A stretch of DNA of 42,890 nucleotides from an uncultured Bacteroides sp. GTDB taxonomy: Bacteria > Bacteroidota > Bacteroidia > Bacteroidales > Bacteroidaceae. Made by a program: the position numbers and the translations under genes. This document shows, piece by piece, positions 25,501 through 34,290 of the stretch. The stretch is from positions 1 to 42,890 of the forward strand of contig CALUOR010000030.1 in the NCBI GenBank assembly GCA_944322285.1. The letters are read 5' to 3'. The notes under the pieces are model-generated. The model saw nothing but the letters and a program-made list of their open reading frames with translations. It made no database searches and was not told where the DNA came from. Numbering within the stretch: the stretch's first letter is position 1; each line of letters opens with the position of its first letter.

Positions 25501-28500
25501 TTACTCGAACATGTTTTTATAGTCCTGAGTAAACTCGCCTTTCTTTGTACCTTGGTTGTCGCGGATAACACCGTAAGTTACAGCATCTTCATGCTGCATG
25601 TCTACAATACCCTTGTTGACAGTTACGTCCAGATAGTTGTGCAAGTTCCAATCATTTGCAAACTCATCCTTTTCTACTTCACGAGTGTAAGTGCTCCAAA
25701 TGTTGGTATACTTGTTATTAGCTGTAGTTGAACCGCCATTATAGTTAGCAATCTTTCCAGTTTCAGCATCAGTTGTTGTATCGAAAGAATAGTACAAACT
25801 AGAAGATCTCCAAATGTAATAAGTTTTTCCTTCTATTTCAATGCCATTGCTTTCTGTAGATGCTCCATTCTTTTCACTAATCCATTTATTGATAATTTCC
25901 AAACGGAGGTCACGGTCTTCAACATTATCAGTCCAAGTATTGGTTGTAATGTAATATCCAGCAACTCCTGAATTAACTGTCGGTTCTACATTGTTTACCA
26001 AATTAATCAAGATATTAAGAGCTTCGATGTTGTCATCAGTGTAATCCCATCCTTTGGCTTCAGCTTCTGTACCGATAACACCTTGGTTAATCAACGAACC
26101 GGTTGCTTTCACGTTAGTAGTGATAGGTGCGGCTGCAGTTACAGTGTTGGTATTTACCTTACCATTGTTAGTCAGCTTACCATCCAAAGTGATTGCTTTA
26201 ACACCGTTTACAGTCACGCTTTCACCTATAGTCAGGTCAGCATCCTTAGCGGTAACGATAGCACCTGCGGTAATGGTAGATGCGTCTTTCTTCGGGTTAG
26301 CTACGGTCACGGCTGTGTTGGCACCTATTGCATGGATTGAACCGATCTGCTTGCCGCTAACGTTCGTTACGTCCAAGCTGGCATCCTTGTTCAGGAAGAA
26401 GGTAACGCCATCGAAGTTAGAATCGGTGTCTGTACCCAGAGTCTTGTCAGCGGACAAATCCAAAGCAAAGCCATCTACTCTGATCAGGTTCAGGACTTGC
26501 AATGCGCTCTGTTGCTTCGGCGTAGTAGTCACTTTTACAACATAGTCATTGTGATCCTTTATAATCTTATCATAAGCGGCCTGTGAGGTCAATGTTGTTT
26601 CGATAACACCTGTCACATTTGTCAAGTCGATATTGCTCCAGTTGGTGTAGTACGTGTCGTACATCTCATAGTTAGTAGCGTCAGCCAAAATCAGACTACC
26701 GAGATCGTCCGCATCGGTCAGCGTACCCTTAGCCAGTTGAATCATAGCGTACGGATCGGTGCCCAAAGTGATGGTACCATTGCTGATGATCTCAGTTGTT
26801 ACCTTGAATTCACCGTTATCGTTGATAATACCCTTCTGGCTACCATTGATATTGTAGTTGTTCTCCAAAGTAGCTACATCCAACATACCACCGTAAGTTC
26901 CCTTCTTGTCGGCACTTGCCTGGATGTCAATAATACCGTTGTTTACTAAGCTCTTGAAGCTGGCAATACCGCGAGCCTTGTCGTTCATTCCGTTCTCGAA
27001 GCCTTCTACAGTGATAACTCCGTCCTTAGCATTCGTGAAGTCTGCAGTCATCGCAAAAGCATCGAAGCGGCCAGCTACGTTAATAGTTCCTTCGTTAGAA
27101 CCTTCAGCATCTTTCAGCAAGATTGCCTGCGTATATTTTTCATAATCCGGATCCGGATCAGCCTCCACGGTGAATGAGCCTTTGTTTACCAACTGTTCGA
27201 ACTGAACGGTTGTACCTTCCTTCACTACAACTTGTGCGTCAGAAACCAGCTTGATAGCTGCGGTGATGGTCTTCCCATCTTCAGGAGTCTTTTCATTTTC
27301 AGCCTCAACATCCCCGTTGATGTCGTAGTCGAATATTACTTTCGCATTCGGTTGCTCCAGAACCTGCAGCGTCGGACGGTCTGCACCGGTTGCGAAGATA
27401 ATGTGAGCCGGGTTGAATTTGTATTCGTCTTGACCTACGAGGTTCAGCTTAGCATCACCTGTGTACAGAACCGGGTATGCGGGGAAGTAGTGGTCAGCGT
27501 CTACTGTGATGCCTTCTTCTGCGTTGTCCGGATTCAGTTTCACAACAGGAATGTTCCATTCATTAGCGTCACCATAGTCACGCCAGTGAGCGTTGATGTA
27601 TTCAACAGTGTAGTTCCAGTCGTCCGTTGTCTCAACAGTGAATTCTTCCTCCTGTTCAAACAGAGTAATGTTTGTCTTACCACCCTTGATGATCAAAGTC
27701 TGCTCAGGCATGCCATACAACTTGCCGCGTTCCAAAGTACGTTCCGCCACCACGTCACCGTCCTCATCATACGAGTTCAGGTAAGCGTTATAGATACCCT
27801 CGCTGGTATATACGTGCAATGCGAACAAACCTTCATTTTCTTGCTTTTCGCCATACTTTTCCGTAAATGTTTCTTTGGTATATTTTCCGGCAGGAACAAC
27901 TACCAACAGCGTCATTTCATCATCGTTAGAGTTGAACACGAACGGAGTTTCCAGTTGGAACTGCAAGTCCTTGCTGTTGTCAGCCAACTTACCGATTTCT
28001 CTCAGCTTACCATCATCTTGTTTTTTAGAGATAGCCTCGTTCACCAACTGCATAGCGGCGATAATTTGCTCGCTGTCTACAGGATTGCCGTTGGCATCCT
28101 TTGTAACGATGGCACCGTTACCCTTGAACCAAGTCTTATAAGGCTGCTTGCCATTAACAACTTTGTCACGAATCTCAGCCTGAATTTCAGCGATTGCCTG
28201 CGGGTTGATAGTCAGCGTGCGATAGAACTTCTTATTAGTCTTACCTTCCAAAACGACCTTGTTAATCTCAAAGTTCTTCAGGTATTTGCTTTCCAAGTCA
28301 GCCTTGAAGGTGAAACGTAGGATGCTGTGTGCGCTGGACATCTGCAACGGAGTCTCATACAATTCACCGTCAGCGATTTCCAAATCCAGGATAGGAGATA
28401 CGAAGAAGTTCTGTCCGCCGTTCTCTACCGTACCCACTTGCTTTAAGCCGGCTTCCTCGCCATAGTTCACTGTCTGAATGCGGTCGATGGTAGCGTTAAT

Positions 28501-28962
28501 CTGGCCACGCTTCGTATTGTCGCCATCATAACGGTTGTAGAACAGATAAGCACCTTCCACTACTGTAGTCGGAGTAGAGAAATTTGCACTGGATGCCGGA
28601 CCGTTGATTTCGGGAGCAAACGGATAATTGGTAATGGTGTAAGCGTCCTTGTCGGTAGCGATGAGATTGATCTTATCCTCACCTTTCGTGTCCTTATAGT
28701 CCACCACCGTAGCACCGATCTTGTCGTTGGCATCCTCCCACAACCAGTTAATGCCGGTGCCATTGGCCTCGCCCACGATACGCGTCTGGATGTCAGCTTC
28801 GCCTCCGGCCTTAGAAGCGGTCACGACCAGTTCTCCCTGAGCGCGGTCTTTCAGCGCAGAATTCTGAATCGGGTCAGTCTGCGCCGTTTCAAAGTCATCA
28901 TTGGTACAAGCCGCGAACAATGCGGGCAGCACCATAAATGCTAAAAAATACTTTGCTTTCAT
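25501..28962 (-). CDS. Large surface lipoprotein, cassette B (1153 aa)
   Basis: This lipoprotein has signal peptide MKAKYFLAFMVLPALFAAC with lipidated Cys19, followed by TNDDF, as in the other two cassettes. An N-terminal region (GAYLFYNRYDGD, SAHSILRFTFKADLES) recalls fimbrillin-like folds. From about residue 560 it contains many short beta-forming repeats with G, T, N and V (NNGIIDIQA, NNYNINGSQKG, LTNNGKVNTNTV). It is larger than the A and C proteins and only its signal region and general plan are shared. The last ~200 residues include Tyr- and Trp-rich stretches unlike A and C. It probably sits on the cell surface as an adhesin-like or matrix protein; its target is unknown. Confidence 0.85.
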   Translation of the reverse strand: MKAKYFLAFMVLPALFAACTNDDFETAQTDPIQNSALKDRAQGELVVTASKAGGEADIQTRIVGEANGTGINWLWEDANDKIGATVVDYKDTKGEDKINLIATDKDAYTITNYPFAPEINGPASSANFSTPTTVVEGAYLFYNRYDGDNTKRGQINATIDRIQTVNYGEEAGLKQVGTVENGGQNFFVSPILDLEIADGELYETPLQMSSAHSILRFTFKADLESKYLKNFEINKVVLEGKTNKKFYRTLTINPQAIAEIQAEIRDKVVNGKQPYKTWFKGNGAIVTKDANGNPVDSEQIIAAMQLVNEAISKKQDDGKLREIGKLADNSKDLQFQLETPFVFNSNDDEMTLLVVVPAGKYTKETFTEKYGEKQENEGLFALHVYTSEGIYNAYLNSYDEDGDVVAERTLERGKLYGMPEQTLIIKGGKTNITLFEQEEEFTVETTDDWNYTVEYINAHWRDYGDANEWNIPVVKLNPDNAEEGITVDADHYFPAYPVLYTGDAKLNLVGQDEYKFNPAHIIFATGADRPTLQVLEQPNAKVIFDYDINGDVEAENEKTPEDGKTITAAIKLVSDAQVVVKEGTTVQFEQLVNKGSFTVEADPDPDYEKYTQAILLKDAEGSNEGTINVAGRFDAFAMTADFTNAKDGVITVEGFENGMNDKARGIASFKSLVNNGIIDIQASADKKGTYGGMLDVATLENNYNINGSQKGIINDNGEFKVTTEIISNGTITLGTDPYAMIQLAKGTLTDADDLGSLILADATNYEMYDTYYTNWSNIDLTNVTGVIETTLTSQAAYDKIIKDHNDYVVKVTTTPKQQSALQVLNLIRVDGFALDLSADKTLGTDTDSNFDGVTFFLNKDASLDVTNVSGKQIGSIHAIGANTAVTVANPKKDASTITAGAIVTAKDADLTIGESVTVNGVKAITLDGKLTNNGKVNTNTVTAAAPITTNVKATGSLINQGVIGTEAEAKGWDYTDDNIEALNILINLVNNVEPTVNSGVAGYYITTNTWTDNVEDRDLRLEIINKWISEKNGASTESNGIEIEGKTYYIWRSSSLYYSFDTTTDAETGKIANYNGGSTTANNKYTNIWSTYTREVEKDEFANDWNLHNYLDVTVNKGIVDMQHEDAVTYGVIRDNQGTKKGEFTQDYKNMFE

Positions 28963-29015
28963 TTGTTAGATTATTTAATTAGTAATTACTATTTTCATGC
29001 CGCAGAGGCTATCCT

Positions 29016-29126
29016 TTAGAAGTCCTCCTCATCGCCTGTAGGCACGAGACTTCCTTCGAACCCTCTCTCCACGCTAACTTCCAGAACTTCCACTTCCGGA
29101 GCCACATAAAACTTTTCCATTTCCAT
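29016..29126 (-). CDS. Short conserved peptide, cassette B (36 aa)
   Basis: This 36-codon frame begins MEMEKFYVAPE as in cassettes A and C, keeps the E-V-x-V-L-E-V pattern, and then diverges after residue 23 into the tail EGSLVPTGDEEDF. It lies in the same position, 53 bases before the lipoprotein start. Several codons differ silently from the cassette A copy, which suggests protein-level conservation. There is no membrane segment or signal peptide. The function is unknown; see the cassette A entry for the two readings (precursor peptide or regulatory frame). Confidence 0.75.
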   Translation of the reverse strand: MEMEKFYVAPEVEVLEVSVERGFEGSLVPTGDEEDF

Positions 29127-29343
29127 AATCTTTAATAATTTAGTTGTTAATTGTTAATAAATTGATTTCTCGTTTTTCCTTGTTAGTTTTCTATAACCGC
29201 ATGGGTTGTCCGTTCAATCTCCGTGCGCTATATATACAATATGGTGTAAAACCCGATTTGCCCATATCCCCAAAAACCTCATCTACACATACCTCTCGGG
29301 CACATTTCAGGCTACAAAGTAACATACAAATTTCCCAAATAGG
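29058..29343 (-). repeat. Conserved leader repeat, copy B
   Basis: The reverse complement matches the left end of the window from CCTATTTGGG onward with only scattered differences, and similarity stops at 29343 where the sequence upstream becomes unrelated. This marks the outer boundary of the shared leader independently of the window ends. The rest of the 345-base gap to mnmA holds the mnmA promoter region. Confidence 0.9.
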
Positions 29344-29439
29344 TTTTGATGTGAAATAGGCGGTAAAGGAAACGGACATCTTACCAAGGCTTGTATTTAA
29401 AATTCGGGAAGGAGAGGTTATTATCTCGCGTAAAATCTA

Positions 29440-29447
29440 TATTTTTG
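29440..29447 (+). promoter_or_regulatory. -7 box before mnmA
   Basis: TATTTTTG matches TAnnTTTG, 24 bases before ATG 29472. No exact -33 TTTG was found. It diverges from the cassette B leader. Confidence 0.5.
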
Positions 29448-29471
29448 CGTGTTGTTGTTAGAATACGGCTT

Positions 29472-30548
29472 ATGAGTGAATCAAATAGAAGGGTATTGGT
29501 AGGTATGAGCGGAGGCATAGACAGCACCGCCACCTGCTTGATGTTGCGCGAGCAAGGATATGACATCGTGGGGCTGACTATGTGGGTGTGGGGTGATGAG
29601 CCTGCGGATGCGTACCAACTGGCCGGCAGCATGGGTATTGAGCATCATGTGGTAGACGTACGTGAGGAGTTCCGCAGAACGATTGTGCGATATTTTATTG
29701 ATGAATACCGTTCAGGACGCACACCGAATCCTTGCGTAATGTGCAATCCTTTGTTCAAGTTTCGCTTGCTAATGGAATGGGCGGACAAGCTGGGGTGTCA
29801 ATTCATCGCTACGGGACATTACGTCCGGTTGGAAAAGAGAAATGGTATCCTTTATATTGTGGCAGGGGATGATGACCGTAAGGACCAGTCATACTTCCTT
29901 TGGCGGTTAGGACAGGACGTATTGCGGCGTTGCCTTTTTCCGTTAGGAGAATATACCAAGATGCAGGTACGCGACTATTTACGGGGTAAAGGTTATACGC
30001 TGAAAGCCGAGGAAGGAGAAAGCATGGAGGTGTGTTTCATCAAAGGGGACTATAGAGACTTCCTTCGCGAGCATTCGCCGGAGATTGAGCGAGAGATTGG
30101 TCCCGGCTGGTTTGTCAACTCCGAAGGGGTGAAGTTGGGACAACACAAAGGCTTTCCTTACTACACCATCGGGCAGCGCAAGGGGTTGGAGATTGCATTG
30201 GGCAAACCTGCTTATGTATTGAAAATCAATCCACAGAAAAATACCGTGATGCTGGGCGATGCCGAACAACTGAAGACACGCTACATGTTAGTGGAGCAGG
30301 AAATTTTTCCCAACGAGGAAGAAATTTTTTGCTCGCCGGACCTGACTGTGCGCATCCGATACCGTAGCCGTCCGATACCTTGCGAGGTCAGACGATTGGA
30401 AGACGGACGCTTGTTGGTGCATTTCCAGGAAGAGGCTTCGGCTATTGCGCCCGGACAATCTGCCGTATTTTACATTGGCCGTCGAGTGGTAGGCGGCGCT
30501 TTTATAGCTTCACAACGAGGAATAGGAATGTTTATAAATGAAGAATAG
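29472..30548 (+). CDS. mnmA: tRNA 2-thiouridine(34) synthase MnmA (358 aa)
   Basis: MnmA thiolates U34 of Lys, Glu and Gln tRNAs in the cytoplasm, using sulfur relayed to its cysteines. Seen here are the PP-loop SGGIDST (13-19), [16 protein letters not shown] with Cys88, [17 protein letters not shown] and MEVCFI with Cys188. Cys88 and Cys188 are the expected catalytic pair. Length is normal. I chose ATG 29472, behind a -7 box; upstream in-frame codons to 29391 overlap that promoter. Bacteroides often carry two mnmA-like genes, so this might be either copy. The subtilase gene follows after 8 bases. Confidence 0.93.
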   Translation: MSESNRRVLVGMSGGIDSTATCLMLREQGYDIVGLTMWVWGDEPADAYQLAGSMGIEHHVVDVREEFRRTIVRYFIDEYRSGRTPNPCVMCNPLFKFRLLMEWADKLGCQFIATGHYVRLEKRNGILYIVAGDDDRKDQSYFLWRLGQDVLRRCLFPLGEYTKMQVRDYLRGKGYTLKAEEGESMEVCFIKGDYRDFLREHSPEIEREIGPGWFVNSEGVKLGQHKGFPYYTIGQRKGLEIALGKPAYVLKINPQKNTVMLGDAEQLKTRYMLVEQEIFPNEEEIFCSPDLTVRIRYRSRPIPCEVRRLEDGRLLVHFQEEASAIAPGQSAVFYIGRRVVGGAFIASQRGIGMFINEE

Positions 30549-30556
30549 AAAATAAT

Positions 30557-31924
30557 ATGAAACGAGTTATTATTATAGGATGTTTGTGTGCGTTGGGTAT
30601 ACTAAACGCCCAAGCGCGACAGGATACGCTGAAGTATCGCATCTGTCTGAAAGACAAGGCGGCTACAGAGTATCGCATAGATAAACCGGAAGCCTATCTT
30701 TCGCCCAAAGCCATCGCACGCCGTGTGCGGCAAGGGTTGCCCATAGACTCTACGGACTTGCCTGTATGCGCTAAGTATGTGGACGAAATACGCCGGGCGG
30801 GAGTTCGTGTCTTGCTGACCGGCAAGTGGGAGAATTTTGTAACCGTATCGTGCAATGACACAACGGTTCTCGAACGCATTGCCTCCTTGCCTTTTGTGCG
30901 TTCAGTAGAGAAAGTTTGGACACGTCCTGCCAGAGGCAAGCGCGGAGACGGGCAACGCGACACGTTGATTAATCGCCTGGATAGCCTTCCCGGCCGATAT
31001 TATGGGGCAGGCGAAGCCCAAATCCAATTGAGTCAGGGCAATAAGCTACATGAAGCAGGCTTCCGGGGCGAGGGAATGACCATTGCCGTTATAGACGCCG
31101 GTTATCACAACGCCGACCGCATTACGGCTTTGGCTAATGCTAAAGTGTTGGGCACGAATGATTTTGTCAACTCTACGGAAGATATTTACGCCGAGCAGAA
31201 ACATGGGCTGAGCGTATGGTCGTGTATGGCGATGAATCGTCCGGAGGTGATGGTGGGCACAGCACCGGAAGCTTCCTATTGGCTCTTACGCAGCGAGGAC
31301 GATTATTCCGAACATTTGGTGGAGCAAGACCAGTGGGCAGCTGCCGTAGAGTTTGCCGACAGTGTAGGCGTGGACGTTATCAACACCTCCTTGGGCTATT
31401 ATACCTTTGACGATGCATCAAAAAACTATACCTACCGCCAGTTAGACGGTCACTATGCGTTGATGTCCCGTCAGGCTTCGCGCATTGCCGACAAGGGCAT
31501 GGTGTTGGTGTGCAGCGCGGGCAATTCAGGCGATGACTCATGGAAAAAGATTACTCCGCCTGCCGATGCTGAAAACGTGCTGACCGTAGGTGCCGTAAAT
31601 AAAGAAGGCGTATTGGCCACATTCTCTTCTGTGGGCAACACGGCAGATAATCGTATTAAACCTGATGTAGTGGCGGTGGGATATAAAGCCGATGTAATAG
31701 GCACGGATGGTAACCTGACCACAGCCAACGGAACTTCATTCGCTTCACCTATCCTGTGCGGCATGGTGGCCTGCCTTTGGCAAGCCTGTCCTACGCTGAC
31801 CGCCAAGCAAGTGATTGAGCTTGTCCGCCATTCGGGCGACCGTGCCGATTGGCCGGACAATATCTACGGATATGGAGTGCCGGACATGTGGAAAGCTTAC
31901 CAAATGTATTTGAAAGAGAAATGA
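30557..31924 (+). CDS. Secreted S8 (subtilisin-like) serine protease (455 aa)
   Basis: A signal peptide (about residues 1-22, ending LNAQA) is followed by a propeptide-like region (SPKAIARRVRQGLPIDSTDL). The S8 catalytic domain follows: Asp in IAVIDAGYH, His in KHGLSVWSCMA, the oxyanion Asn in CSAGNSGDD and Ser in NGTSFASPILCG. The usual HGT is HGL here, a frequent variation in Bacteroidetes. No C-terminal type IX secretion domain is seen, so it is probably periplasmic or exported by another route. It starts 8 bases after mnmA, which suggests co-transcription without obvious functional linkage. Confidence 0.9.
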   Translation: MKRVIIIGCLCALGILNAQARQDTLKYRICLKDKAATEYRIDKPEAYLSPKAIARRVRQGLPIDSTDLPVCAKYVDEIRRAGVRVLLTGKWENFVTVSCNDTTVLERIASLPFVRSVEKVWTRPARGKRGDGQRDTLINRLDSLPGRYYGAGEAQIQLSQGNKLHEAGFRGEGMTIAVIDAGYHNADRITALANAKVLGTNDFVNSTEDIYAEQKHGLSVWSCMAMNRPEVMVGTAPEASYWLLRSEDDYSEHLVEQDQWAAAVEFADSVGVDVINTSLGYYTFDDASKNYTYRQLDGHYALMSRQASRIADKGMVLVCSAGNSGDDSWKKITPPADAENVLTVGAVNKEGVLATFSSVGNTADNRIKPDVVAVGYKADVIGTDGNLTTANGTSFASPILCGMVACLWQACPTLTAKQVIELVRHSGDRADWPDNIYGYGVPDMWKAYQMYLKEK

Positions 31925-31929
31925 TAATT

Positions 31930-32046
31930 TAATGTGCTAATATGCTAATGTGCCAATGTGCTAATTGGGCTGCGCTGTGTTTGCGCTGGCGTGTTCTCAT
32001 GCCGCAGGGCATTAGCACATTGGCACATCAGCACATTGGCACATTG
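31930..32046. repeat. Long inverted repeat of AATGTGCTAAT units
   Basis: The left arm (31930-31964) of repeated AATGTGCYAATGTGCTAAT words is nearly the reverse complement of the right arm (32011-32046, ATTAGCACATTGGCACAT and onward), around a ~46-base centre. A second small perfect hairpin, GCGGGGC/GCCCCGC, follows at 32046-32062. This fills the 151-base gap between the subtilase and xseA genes and could act as a terminator. Repeats of this kind are, from memory, widespread between Bacteroides genes. Confidence 0.8.
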
Positions 32047-32075
32047 CGGGGCTCCGCCCCGCTAAATTCCCATTT

Positions 32076-33317
32076 ATGAAACCATTATCTTTATACGACC
32101 TTAATACTTTGGTGCACCGCAGTTTGGAGCAATGCCTGCCCGATGAATATTGGGTGCAGGCCGAGCTGAGCGAAGTGCGTGCACATCCCGCCACAGGACA
32201 TTGCTACGTGGAGTTTGTGCAGAAAGACCCGCGAAGCAACAACTTAGTAGCCAAGGCACGCGGTGTCATTTGGAGCAACGTTTTCCATCTGCTTCGCCCC
32301 TATTTTGAGGAAAGCACGGGGCAGATGTTCACCGCCGGCATCAAAGTTCTGGTGCAAGTCACGGTCAGTTTCCACGAGCTTTACGGATACAGCCTAACGG
32401 TGCAAGACATCGACCCCACTTATACGTTGGGCGACATGGCCCGCCGTCGCCGGGAGATACTGGCGCAACTGAAAGCCGATGGGGTGCTGACGCTGAACAA
32501 AGAATTGCCCATGCCTGTATTGCCCCAACGGATAGCGGTTATCTCCTCTGCCTCGGCGGCAGGGTATGGTGACTTTTGCCATCAGTTGGAGCATAATCCA
32601 CGGGGATATTACTTCCGGGTAGAGTTGTTTCCCTCCATTATGCAGGGCGAACGAACGGAATCCTCCCTGCTTGCTGCGCTCGACCGCATCAACCAACGCT
32701 TAGAATACTTCGATGTCGTAGTCATCATCCGGGGAGGAGGTGCCACGTCCGATCTTTCTTGCTTTGACACTTACCTGTTGGCGGCTGCCTGCGCCCAATT
32801 CCCCTTGCCTATCATTACAGGTATAGGCCATGAACGGGATGATACGGTGTTGGACAGTGTGGCTCATACTCGCGTGAAGACACCTACCGCCGCCGCCGAA
32901 TGCCTGATAGCCCGCATGGACGAAGCCGCCGACCGGCTGCAGCAACTAAGCGAACATATATATAATGGTGTATCCGCCCGTCTGCAACGCGAACGCACCC
33001 GCTTGCAAGGATGCCGCCAACGCATCCCTGCATCATCCATACGCTGCTTGTCCCAAGCCCGCTTGCAACTGACCGGTGCACGGAAAGACCTGCATCGTGC
33101 GGTAGATGCCCTTCTCACCCGCCAACGACATCGGCTGGAGTTGTTGCAACAACGCATCACCGATGCTTCGCCTCAAAAGCAACTGGCACGCGGCTACAGC
33201 ATCACGCTGAAGGACGGGCGGGCCGTGAAGGACGCTTCATCGTTAAAGCCCGGCGATGTCCTCACCACCCGTGTCTACAAAGGAGAAATCCAATCCATTG
33301 TCAAACCTAAAAACTGA
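32076..33317 (+). CDS. xseA: Exodeoxyribonuclease VII large subunit (413 aa)
   Basis: This is the catalytic subunit of the single-strand DNA exonuclease VII. An N-terminal OB-fold (YWVQAELSEVRAHPATGHCY) is followed by the catalytic region (RIAVISSASAAGYGDF, VVIIRGGGATSDLSCFD, ITGIGHERDDTVLD, HTRVKTPTAAAECLI). A coiled-coil C-terminus rich in Q and R ends in the family's final RGYSITLKDGRAVKD segment. The length is typical. It is followed 9 bases later by xseB, the expected partner, so the complex can be made from one transcript. Confidence 0.95.
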   Translation: MKPLSLYDLNTLVHRSLEQCLPDEYWVQAELSEVRAHPATGHCYVEFVQKDPRSNNLVAKARGVIWSNVFHLLRPYFEESTGQMFTAGIKVLVQVTVSFHELYGYSLTVQDIDPTYTLGDMARRRREILAQLKADGVLTLNKELPMPVLPQRIAVISSASAAGYGDFCHQLEHNPRGYYFRVELFPSIMQGERTESSLLAALDRINQRLEYFDVVVIIRGGGATSDLSCFDTYLLAAACAQFPLPIITGIGHERDDTVLDSVAHTRVKTPTAAAECLIARMDEAADRLQQLSEHIYNGVSARLQRERTRLQGCRQRIPASSIRCLSQARLQLTGARKDLHRAVDALLTRQRHRLELLQQRITDASPQKQLARGYSITLKDGRAVKDASSLKPGDVLTTRVYKGEIQSIVKPKN

Positions 33318-33326
33318 AATCACATC

Positions 33327-33542
33327 ATGCCATCAGCCAAGAAGAAAGAAACCTACAGCCAAGCCATCAGCCGCTTGGAGCAGATAGTCAGCCAGATAGA
33401 CAACAACGAACTGGACATCGACCAGCTGGCCGACAAAATCAAGGAAGCCAACGGCCTCATCGCCTTCTGCCAAAGCAAATTGACGAAAGCCGACACTGAA
33501 ATTGAAAAAATATTAGCGGAAAGGCGGGAAAGTGAAGAATAA
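33327..33542 (+). CDS. xseB: Exodeoxyribonuclease VII small subunit (71 aa)
   Basis: The sequence TYSQAISRLEQIVSQIDNNE and the following LADKIKEANGLIAFC match the all-helical small subunit that binds the XseA coiled coil. The length is normal. It directly follows xseA and ends just before the promoter-like TATATTTG of the next small gene. Confidence 0.93.
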   Translation: MPSAKKKETYSQAISRLEQIVSQIDNNELDIDQLADKIKEANGLIAFCQSKLTKADTEIEKILAERRESEE

Positions 33543-33546
33543 AGGA

Positions 33547-33554
33547 TATATTTG
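33547..33554 (+). promoter_or_regulatory. -7 box before the 36-aa membrane peptide
   Basis: TATATTTG fits TAnnTTTG, 21 bases before ATG 33576 and 5 bases after the xseB stop codon. No proper -33 box was identified. Confidence 0.5.
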
Positions 33555-33575
33555 CAAAAAGAAGTTATAATAATT

Positions 33576-33686
33576 ATGGGAGCTTACATGGTATTTGCGG
33601 CAATAGGCATTCCTTGCGCCTTGTTTTTAATTTATTGCCTGACACCAAGCGGCAAGCGTTGGCTAAAAGCTAATCATATGATTTGA
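33576..33686 (+). CDS. Small single-helix membrane peptide (36 aa), paralogue
   Basis: This 36-codon frame has one hydrophobic stretch (MVFAAIGIPCALFLIYCL) and a basic end (SGKRWLKANHMI). It shares IGIxxAxFLIxxxTxSGK and a following WL with the 34-aa frame at 5029-5133, in a quite different gene setting and with a comparable TATATTTG upstream. It precedes a toxin-antitoxin pair by 25 bases. Recurrence of so short a pattern in two places is good evidence that it is a real gene family. The function is unknown. Confidence 0.65.
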   Translation: MGAYMVFAAIGIPCALFLIYCLTPSGKRWLKANHMI

Positions 33687-33711
33687 ATATTATCATATAG
33701 GAGAACAAATT

Positions 33712-33978
33712 ATGAATGCAATAGGATTAAGACAACAAGTATTACAAGAAGTAGTTTCTTTGATGGATGACGATGTAGCCATGATGAAACTGCAATCTTT
33801 TCTCTCTACATTGAAAGAAGAGGAAGAGTATTTTGAACGTATTCCCGGATTGCCTCGTACAGAAGAGGAACTAAACGATGCTATCTTGCGTGCTGAAGAA
33901 GATATACGATTAGGAAGAACGTATACACATGATGAGGTTATTGCCCGAATGGATAAATTGATGGAAGAATGGAAATAA
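33712..33978 (+). CDS. Antitoxin of a ParE-type pair (88 aa)
   Basis: This is an acidic, helical protein (KEEEEYFERIPGLPRTEEEL, then RAEEDIRLGRTYTHDEVIAR) directly preceding a ParE-like toxin, with a 10-base overlap. Antitoxins of this plan bind and block the toxin and often repress the operon. A good Shine-Dalgarno (AGGAG) lies before the ATG. No clear DNA-binding domain is visible, so autoregulation is uncertain. Confidence 0.8.
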   Translation: MNAIGLRQQVLQEVVSLMDDDVAMMKLQSFLSTLKEEEEYFERIPGLPRTEEELNDAILRAEEDIRLGRTYTHDEVIARMDKLMEEWK

Positions 33979-34274
33979 TTTGGACTGATGAGGCTTTAGA
34001 AGATTTGCACGTATTTACTCAATATTATTATCAAGTCGCGGGGATACGTGTAGCTCGTAAAATGCGTAAAATAATAACGGATGCAGTAGAAATCCTATCA
34101 GCCTTTCCCTTTATAGGAGCACAGATACCCAATCGAGCAAAAGTCTATCGTGCTTGGGTCGTTCATCCTTATTATAAAGTAGTCTATCGTATAGCAGAAA
34201 AAGAAATAAGCATTCTTCTTATTTGGGATTGCCGCCGTAATCCTGCTGATTTATATAAAAGATTAGATGAATAA
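33969..34274 (+). CDS. RelE/ParE-family toxin (101 aa)
   Basis: The pattern IIWTDEALEDLHVFTQYY, FPFIGAQIPN, VHPYYKVVYRI and LIWDCRRNP is that of the RelE/ParE fold, closest to ParE-type toxins (inhibitors of gyrase) rather than RelE ribonucleases. It begins inside the antitoxin gene (ATG 33969, antitoxin stop 33976-33978), ensuring coupled expression. The next gene, ilvE, starts 16 bases later but is unrelated in function. Confidence 0.85.
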   Translation: MEIIWTDEALEDLHVFTQYYYQVAGIRVARKMRKIITDAVEILSAFPFIGAQIPNRAKVYRAWVVHPYYKVVYRIAEKEISILLIWDCRRNPADLYKRLDE

Positions 34275-34290
34275 ATAATATAACAACATT

